Shown: positions 59,995 through 64,000 of the stretch, piece by piece
Numbering within the stretch: position 1 is the first letter of the stretch
Layout: the number at the start of each line of letters is the position of its first letter
DNA from: Allobosea sp. BH3
GTDB lineage: Bacteria; Pseudomonadota; Alphaproteobacteria; Rhizobiales; Beijerinckiaceae
DNA length: 64,000 bases
Direction of reading: 5' to 3'
Assembly (NCBI RefSeq): GCF_025499465.1
Contig: NZ_JAIMCA010000001.1
Location: forward strand, 434,001-498,000
The notes under the pieces: model-generated
Databases searched by the model: none
What the model was told of the DNA's origin: nothing
The model's input: only the letters and a program-made list of their open reading frames with translations
Position numbers and translations under genes: made by a program

Positions 59995-60995
59995 GCAGCG
60001 AGGCTCCTCTCGGCTGGCTTCTGGCCATCCTTGGCCTTGCGGTACTCGGTATAGGCGGCGAGCAGCATGTCCTCGTCGCGATGTTGCGGCTTCCAGCCGA
60101 GCTGGCGCTTCGCCTTCGACGTATCGAGGATGCAAATCTCGTCGGCGATCTTGTACTGCTCCGGATCCATGATCGGCATGTTGATCGCGTCGAGCGCATC
60201 GAGGGTGAGCTTCACCAGCGGCGCGGGCGTCGGCAGCAGGATCGATTTCGAGCCGGCATGCTTGATCAGGTCGCCGAGCAACTTCTTCACCGGCGGCGGA
60301 TCGTCGGAACCCAGATTATAGGCCTCGTTCGGGAAACCCGCCTTCCAGGCGGCGACGCAGGCGCTGGCGCAGTCGAAGACCGAGATGAACTGGTAGGGGT
60401 TGTTGCCCCCACCGATCATCGGCACCGGCAGGTTCATGTCGATGAGCTTGAACAGCTTGACCAGGATGCCCAGCCGCCCCGGCCCGATGATCAGCCGCGG
60501 GCGGAAGATCGGGATACTGAAGCCCTTCGCCCGGTACTCGTCGGCGAGGCGCTCGGTCGCGAGCTTGCTCTCGCCATATTCGCCCAGCGGCTTCGCCGGA
60601 TGCGTCTCGTCCTGCGGCACGGTGACCGAATGGCCGTAGATCATGTCGGTGGTGAAATGGACGAGCCGGTTCGCGCCCCTCTTCTCCATCCAATGCAGGA
60701 TGTTCTGGGTGCCGTGATAATTCACCGGCCAGAAGAATTCGTGCCGCTCCGCCCGCGTCACGATCGGCGAGAGCATCTTGGCCGAGAGATTGTAGACCAC
60801 GTCCTGAGGCGAGAGCGGGAGGGCCTCGACGCTTTCGGGCCGCGTCACATCGGCGTTGACGAAGGGCACCGTGGCGTAATGCGGATGGTCGCTCTTCTGG
60901 ATGTCTGCGACCAGGACGTCCTCGCCCATGGCCACAAGATCAGCCGCCAGGCGCGAGCCGACAAAGCCGTCGCCGCCGATGATGATATGCTTCAC
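59991..60995 (-). CDS. extended SDR, NAD-dependent epimerase/dehydratase
   Basis: The start is GTG 60995. The 334-residue protein has KHIIIGGDGFVGSRLA, with GGDGFVG for the dinucleotide, VVYNLSAKM, Thr in HFTTDMIYGH and YGESK (catalytic Tyr and Lys). FRPRLIIGPGRLGIL and AYNLGSDDPPPVKKLL fit nucleotide-sugar or hopanoid-linked epimerases (HpnA-like). With the aminotransferase it could make an amino sugar; alternatively it could supply the missing DprE2 reductase step for the UbiA/DprE1 pair. It is between the aminotransferase (overlap) and a 41-codon ORF (five-base gap). Confidence 0.9.
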   Translation of the reverse strand: MKHIIIGGDGFVGSRLAADLVAMGEDVLVADIQKSDHPHYATVPFVNADVTRPESVEALPLSPQDVVYNLSAKMLSPIVTRAERHEFFWPVNYHGTQNILHWMEKRGANRLVHFTTDMIYGHSVTVPQDETHPAKPLGEYGESKLATERLADEYRAKGFSIPIFRPRLIIGPGRLGILVKLFKLIDMNLPVPMIGGGNNPYQFISVFDCASACVAAWKAGFPNEAYNLGSDDPPPVKKLLGDLIKHAGSKSILLPTPAPLVKLTLDALDAINMPIMDPEQYKIADEICILDTSKAKRQLGWKPQHRDEDMLLAAYTEYRKAKDGQKPAERSLAA

Positions 60996-60999
60996 CGTC

Positions 61000-61125
61000 T
61001 CAGCCCCTCGGATCGACCGGCAGGCGCGGGCGCTGGTTGCGCACCGGCACAGGGATGGGCCGCGGCGCAGCCGGCGGCTCCAGCAGGGCTCCGAGGCGCA
61101 GGAACAAGCGTACGATCAGGTCCAT
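61000..61125 (-). CDS. possible small protein of 41 residues
   Basis: ATG 61125 has GAGAGGGA just upstream, and the TGA comes five bases before the epimerase GTG. The product begins MDLIVRLFLRLGALLEPPAA, an amphipathic helix with Arg on one side, and ends in a Pro/Arg-rich tail (PRPIPVPVRNQRPRLPVDPRG). It fits exactly between the SMR-like gene (nine-base gap) and the epimerase without long spacer. It could anchor on the inner face of the membrane, or just couple translation. No homologue is known to me. Confidence 0.45.
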   Translation of the reverse strand: MDLIVRLFLRLGALLEPPAAPRPIPVPVRNQRPRLPVDPRG

Positions 61126-61134
61126 GGTTCCCTC

Positions 61135-61503
61135 TCAGCTTTGTGCGATGAAGACGGTGCCGAGGACGATCAGGCCGATGCCGGCGACGCGCGTCAGGCT
61201 CAGGTCCTCGTTGAAGACGAAATAGGCATAGGCCGCGACTACGACATAGGCGAGGCTCAGGAACGGGTAGGCGTAGCTGATCTGCACCTTGGAGAGCACG
61301 ATCAGATGCGAGGCCATGCTGATGACGAAGGTGCACAGTCCCGCGAAGACGAACGGATTGAAGACGACGCGGAAGACCGTGCCGATCAGCCCGTCGTTCG
61401 CGACGTCGAAGGAGCCGATGCCTGTCATGCCGCGTTTGAGCATGAGCTGGGCGGCGGCGTTGGTCAGCACCGTGAACAGGATCAGGGGTATATAGCTCGT
61501 CAT
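61135..61503 (-). CDS. SMR/EamA-type four-helix membrane transporter
   Basis: ATG 61503 gives 122 residues; a longer frame to 61563 lacks a ribosome site. Four hydrophobic helices are evident: YIPLILFTVLTNAAAQLMLKRG, FVFAGLCTFVISMASHLIVL, AYPFLSLAYVVVAAYAYFVF and RVAGIGLIVLGTVFIAQS. KVQISYAYPFLSLAYV is the conserved loop of the SMR family, with the ArnE/ArnF flippase branch as the best fit because the charged Glu of drug exporters is missing in helix 1. A role in flipping a lipid-linked sugar is inferred from its operon with epimerase and aminotransferase. Confidence 0.85.
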   Translation of the reverse strand: MTSYIPLILFTVLTNAAAQLMLKRGMTGIGSFDVANDGLIGTVFRVVFNPFVFAGLCTFVISMASHLIVLSKVQISYAYPFLSLAYVVVAAYAYFVFNEDLSLTRVAGIGLIVLGTVFIAQS

Positions 61504-61729
61504 CGTGGCGCAGGCCGCTCCGCATCGCTTGGCGCTGTCGAGATGCAGCGGAAAATACTTCAAATGCCTTAGGGAACGGGAGCCGATTGATCCTAGCGTT
61601 AAGGGGAAGCTGCTTCGATTGCCGAAAGCCGGACCCAGCCGACGCTGCCACAGTTCGACGTGAGACGCGCTAGGATCGTCCGAGCAGCTCAGCCCTCATC
61701 CTGAGGAGGCCCGCTAGGGACTTCGGACC

Positions 61730-62350
61730 ATGCCCCTCCCCAATCGCGTCAGGCCGGACGGCACCCTCTTCACGGACGAGGCGCGCGGCACGATGTACGG
61801 CAATCGCGGCGGCCGCTTCCATGATCCCGCGAGCCATGCCGTGCCCTTGCGCATCCAGGCGACGCGCCAGTGGCTCTGCTGCCTGCTGTCCTTCAAGGGG
61901 CGCCGGCGCAAGGTCTGGGGACGCGGCTACACCGAGCTGTTCTTCTGCGACGAGGTGACGGCGCTCGCCGCCGGTCACCGTCCCTGCATGGAATGCCGCC
62001 GCCGCGATGCGCTGGCCTATCGCGATGCGCTGGTGAAGGGGTTAGGGCTTGCCGAAGCGCCCCTGTTCCCGGAGATCGACCGCATCCTCGATGGCGAGCG
62101 TCGCGACGGGCGGGCAAAGCGCACGCACCTATTACCGGCCGAACAGCTTCCGGACGGCGCGATGGTGCTGTCCGGCGCAGGCTTCCTCGCGCTGCGCGGG
62201 GACGGCGCCCTGCTCTGGTCCCCGGCCGGCTACATCGCCCGCCGCGAGCGGCCTGCCGGCATGGCGACCGTACTCACGCCGCCCGCCACGCTGGCAGCAC
62301 TGGCGCAGGGCTACCTGCCGCTCTGGCATGCGAGCGCAGCCGACCTTTAG
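61730..62350 (+). CDS. conserved protein of unknown function with a CxxC motif
   Basis: A 206-residue soluble protein without signal peptide. I recognise it only as a conserved alphaproteobacterial type. Features are RGTMYGNRGGRFHDP, QWLCCLLSFKGRRRKVWGRGYTELFFCDEVTALAAGHRPCMECRRRDAL (cited in part as GRGYTELFF and GHRPCMECRR), RTHLLPAEQLPDGAMV and a final PLWHASAADL. The CMEC pair beside His and Arg residues could bind zinc, as in an HNH-like or treble-clef unit, but the second pair is not obvious (CC at 54-55 may serve). It is a single gene. Confidence 0.75.
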   Translation: MPLPNRVRPDGTLFTDEARGTMYGNRGGRFHDPASHAVPLRIQATRQWLCCLLSFKGRRRKVWGRGYTELFFCDEVTALAAGHRPCMECRRRDALAYRDALVKGLGLAEAPLFPEIDRILDGERRDGRAKRTHLLPAEQLPDGAMVLSGAGFLALRGDGALLWSPAGYIARRERPAGMATVLTPPATLAALAQGYLPLWHASAADL

Positions 62351-62409
62351 GAACCTTCCTTCATCCGAAAGCGTTGCCGCAGCATCATCATTGCAACGAG
62401 GGGCTGCTC

Positions 62410-62484
62410 ATGCGCTCGATCCTTCTCTGGCTTGTCGGTGTTCCGATCCCGATCATCATCCTGTTGTGGTTCTTCATGAAATAA
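62410..62484 (+). CDS. 24-residue membrane peptide
   Basis: ATG 62410 follows GAGGGG at good distance. The product MRSILLWLVGVPIPIIILLW plus FFMK is one hydrophobic helix with a VPIPII kink. Very similar short peptides occur widely in proteobacteria, usually unannotated. A 10-bp hairpin follows ten bases after the stop, which supports a real short transcript. The role is unknown. Confidence 0.65.
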   Translation: MRSILLWLVGVPIPIIILLWFFMK

Positions 62485-62493
62485 GGTGACGAA

Positions 62494-62519
62494 GAAGGCC
62501 GGGCCAGCGCCCGGCCTTC
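62494..62519. terminator. hairpin after the membrane peptide gene
   Basis: GAAGGCCGGG and CCCGGCCTTC form a perfect 10-bp stem with a 6-base loop. It follows the small membrane peptide gene by nine bases. Only GCATAT follows, so termination may be rho-dependent or weak. Confidence 0.6.
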
Positions 62520-62559
62520 GCATATAAGAGAGCTTCCCGCCGCAGGCTGACAGGCAGCC

Positions 62560-63588
62560 ATGCTTTTCCGGCACGTCCCCGCCATCGCAACTCGTGCCGA
62601 GCTGGCCTATATGCCGTCCATGTCCTCCTCTCCGACCTCTCCCCCGACAACCGAACCGATCATCGCGGTCTCCGGCCTGTCGAAGACCTATGCGAGTGGC
62701 TTCAGTGCGCTGAAGTCGATCGATCTCGCCATCAACCGGGGCGAGATCTTCGCCCTGCTCGGCCCCAACGGGGCCGGCAAGACCACGCTGATCAGCATCA
62801 TCTGCGGACTGGTGCGGCCCAGCACGGGCACGGTGCTCGCAGACGGCCACGATATTCTCGGCGACTACCGGGCGGCGCGTGCGGCCATCGGCCTCGTGCC
62901 GCAGGAGCTGACCACCGACGCCTTCGAGACCGTCCGCGCCACGGTGAGCTTCAGCCGCGGCCTCTTCGGCAAGCCGAAGGATCCCGCCCTGATCGAGCGC
63001 ATCCTCAAGGAGCTCTCGCTCTGGGACAAGAAGGACACGCAGATTCGCCGCCTTTCCGGCGGCATGAAGCGGCGCGTGATGATCGCCAAGGCGCTGGCAC
63101 ACGAGCCGCGCATCCTCTTCCTCGACGAGCCGACCGCGGGCGTCGATGTCGAGCTCAGGCAGGATATGTGGCAGATGGTGCGCCGGCTCAGGGACGAGGG
63201 CGTCACCATCATCCTGACCACGCACTACATCGAGGAAGCCGAGGAGATGGCCGACCGCGTCGGCGTCATCTCGCGCGGCGAGATCATCCTCGTCGAGGAG
63301 AAGGCCGAGCTGATGCGCAAGCTCGGCAAGAAGGAGTTGACCCTTCAGCTCCAGCAGCCGCTGGCGGCGCTGCCCGAGACCCTTACCGATTTCGGCCTCA
63401 AGCTTTCCGCCGATGGCGACGAGATCACCTACTCTTACGACACCCAGGCTGAGCGCACCGGCATCACGGCGCTGCTGCAGGCCCTCTCCGAAGCCGGCAT
63501 CCGCTTCCGCGATCTCAGCACCAGCCAGAGCTCGCTGGAGGATATCTTCGTCAGCCTGGTGAGAGAGCGCACGAGGGAGCAGCCATGA
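62560..63588 (+). CDS. ABC-2 type exporter ATP-binding protein
   Basis: A 342-residue ATPase by the first ATG, which has CAGG upstream; ATG 62611 or 62620 would remove a non-conserved N-terminus and are equally possible. Walker A is GPNGAGKTT, then [15 protein letters not shown], signature [15 protein letters not shown], Walker [13 protein letters not shown] and H-loop [14 protein letters not shown]. The C-terminal 80 residues are the DrrA/NodI-type extension. It powers the ABC-2 permease encoded with a 4-base overlap. The substrate could be a drug, lipid or polysaccharide. Confidence 0.93.
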   Translation: MLFRHVPAIATRAELAYMPSMSSSPTSPPTTEPIIAVSGLSKTYASGFSALKSIDLAINRGEIFALLGPNGAGKTTLISIICGLVRPSTGTVLADGHDILGDYRAARAAIGLVPQELTTDAFETVRATVSFSRGLFGKPKDPALIERILKELSLWDKKDTQIRRLSGGMKRRVMIAKALAHEPRILFLDEPTAGVDVELRQDMWQMVRRLRDEGVTIILTTHYIEEAEEMADRVGVISRGEIILVEEKAELMRKLGKKELTLQLQQPLAALPETLTDFGLKLSADGDEITYSYDTQAERTGITALLQALSEAGIRFRDLSTSQSSLEDIFVSLVRERTREQP

Positions 63589-64000
63589 CTGCCATGAGCT
63601 TCAACCCGCACGCCATCGCCGCGATCTATCGCTTCGAGATGGCGCGCACCTGGCGCACGCCGCTGCAGAGCATCGTCTCGCCCGTGCTCTCCACTTCGCT
63701 TTACTTCATCGTCTTCGGCGGCGCGATCGGCTCGCGCATGCAGTCGGTCGAGGGCGTGCCCTACGGCGCCTTCATCGTGCCGGGGCTGATCATGCTCTCG
63801 CTCCTGACGCAGAGCATCGCCAACGCCTCCTTCGCGATCTATTTCCCGAAGTTCACCGGCACGATCTACGAGCTGCTCTCGGCGCCGGTGGCGTGGTGGG
63901 AGGTGGTGATCGCCTATGTCGGGGCGGCTGCCACGAAATCGATCCTGCTCGGCCTCATCATCCTGGCGACGGCGACCTTCTTCGTGCCGCTCAGGATCGA
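63585..64000 (+). CDS. ABC-2 type exporter permease (partial, cut by window end)
   Basis: The ATG forms an ATGA overlap with the ATPase stop. The 138 visible residues have the ABC-2 layout: an amphipathic N-terminus ([23 protein letters not shown]), first helix [21 protein letters not shown], second helix [21 protein letters not shown], then [22 protein letters not shown] and a third helix. IVPGL and YELLSAP-like segments are typical of the YadH/DrrB branch. The rest lies outside the window. Confidence 0.92.
   Translation, partial: MTAMSFNPHAIAAIYRFEMARTWRTPLQSIVSPVLSTSLYFIVFGGAIGSRMQSVEGVPYGAFIVPGLIMLSLLTQSIANASFAIYFPKFTGTIYELLSAPVAWWEVVIAYVGAAATKSILLGLIILATATFFVPLRI

Overview
The window is chromosomal DNA of a high-G+C alphaproteobacterium. 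Gene content suggests the Hyphomicrobiales (a Bosea-, Bradyrhizobium- or Methylobacterium-like soil bacterium): many solute ABC importers, an Atu4866-domain protein, FadR-type and MocR-type regulators, a UbiA/DprE1-type pair, and extragenic palindromes of the kind seen in that order. This placement rests on gene style only; there is no rRNA, tRNA or other phylogenetic marker. I see no CRISPR array, insertion sequence, integrase or phage module. Almost everything is catabolic: an importer, a few oxidoreductases or hydrolases, and a local regulator, repeated several times.

Region 1 (1-1473): the 3' end of a YdfG-like dehydrogenase, a small Atu4866-domain protein and a secreted NTF2-like protein. 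Region 2 (1474-14925) is the most coherent unit. An eight-gene leftward operon encodes a Liv-type importer, two SDR dehydrogenases and a deacetylase-fold hydrolase. A divergent gene encodes an Ntn-acylase without a signal peptide. A second leftward operon encodes a CYP199-like P450, its [2Fe-2S] ferredoxin and its ferredoxin reductase, followed by an IclR regulator. The same palindrome, [G/A]TAT[C/T]G-N5-C[G/A]ATAC, lies upstream of the importer operon, the acylase, the regulator and the P450, which ties them into one predicted regulon for an N-acylated, probably aromatic, compound.

Region 3 (15033-23034): a taurine/nitrate-type importer with a Gfo/Idh/MocA oxidoreductase, facing a GntR regulator that leads a LVIVD-repeat protein and a CobW GTPase. 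Region 4 (23225-24292) is a low-G+C orphan gene. Region 5 (24444-35835): a spermidine/putrescine-type importer, an FAD amine-oxidase-like enzyme, an aldehyde dehydrogenase, an enolase-superfamily enzyme, a MocR regulator and a GMC oxidoreductase. A conserved 28-base box sits in front of both leftward operons and next to mocR.

Region 6 (36189-40113): envelope genes (L,D-transpeptidase, a papain-like secreted protein, a small lipoprotein, and a membrane methyltransferase with a membrane hydrolase). Region 7 (40193-42871): a phosphonate operon with an SDR, a TIGR03364-type FAD enzyme and phosphonoacetaldehyde hydrolase, without the usual PhnW transaminase. Region 8 (43343-54508): a sugar or sugar-acid importer with two HIBADH-family dehydrogenases, a hydroxyacid reductase, an Asp/Glu-racemase-fold protein lacking one catalytic cysteine, a LacI and a FadR-type regulator, and a two-domain Inh-type protein.

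Region 9 (54685-61503): a DUF533 protein, then UbiA and DprE1 homologues, and on the other strand an aminotransferase, an NAD-dependent epimerase, a 41-residue ORF and an SMR-like transporter; these may make and flip a lipid-linked sugar. Region 10 (61730-64000): a conserved protein of unknown function, a 24-residue membrane peptide and an ABC-2 exporter cut by the window end.
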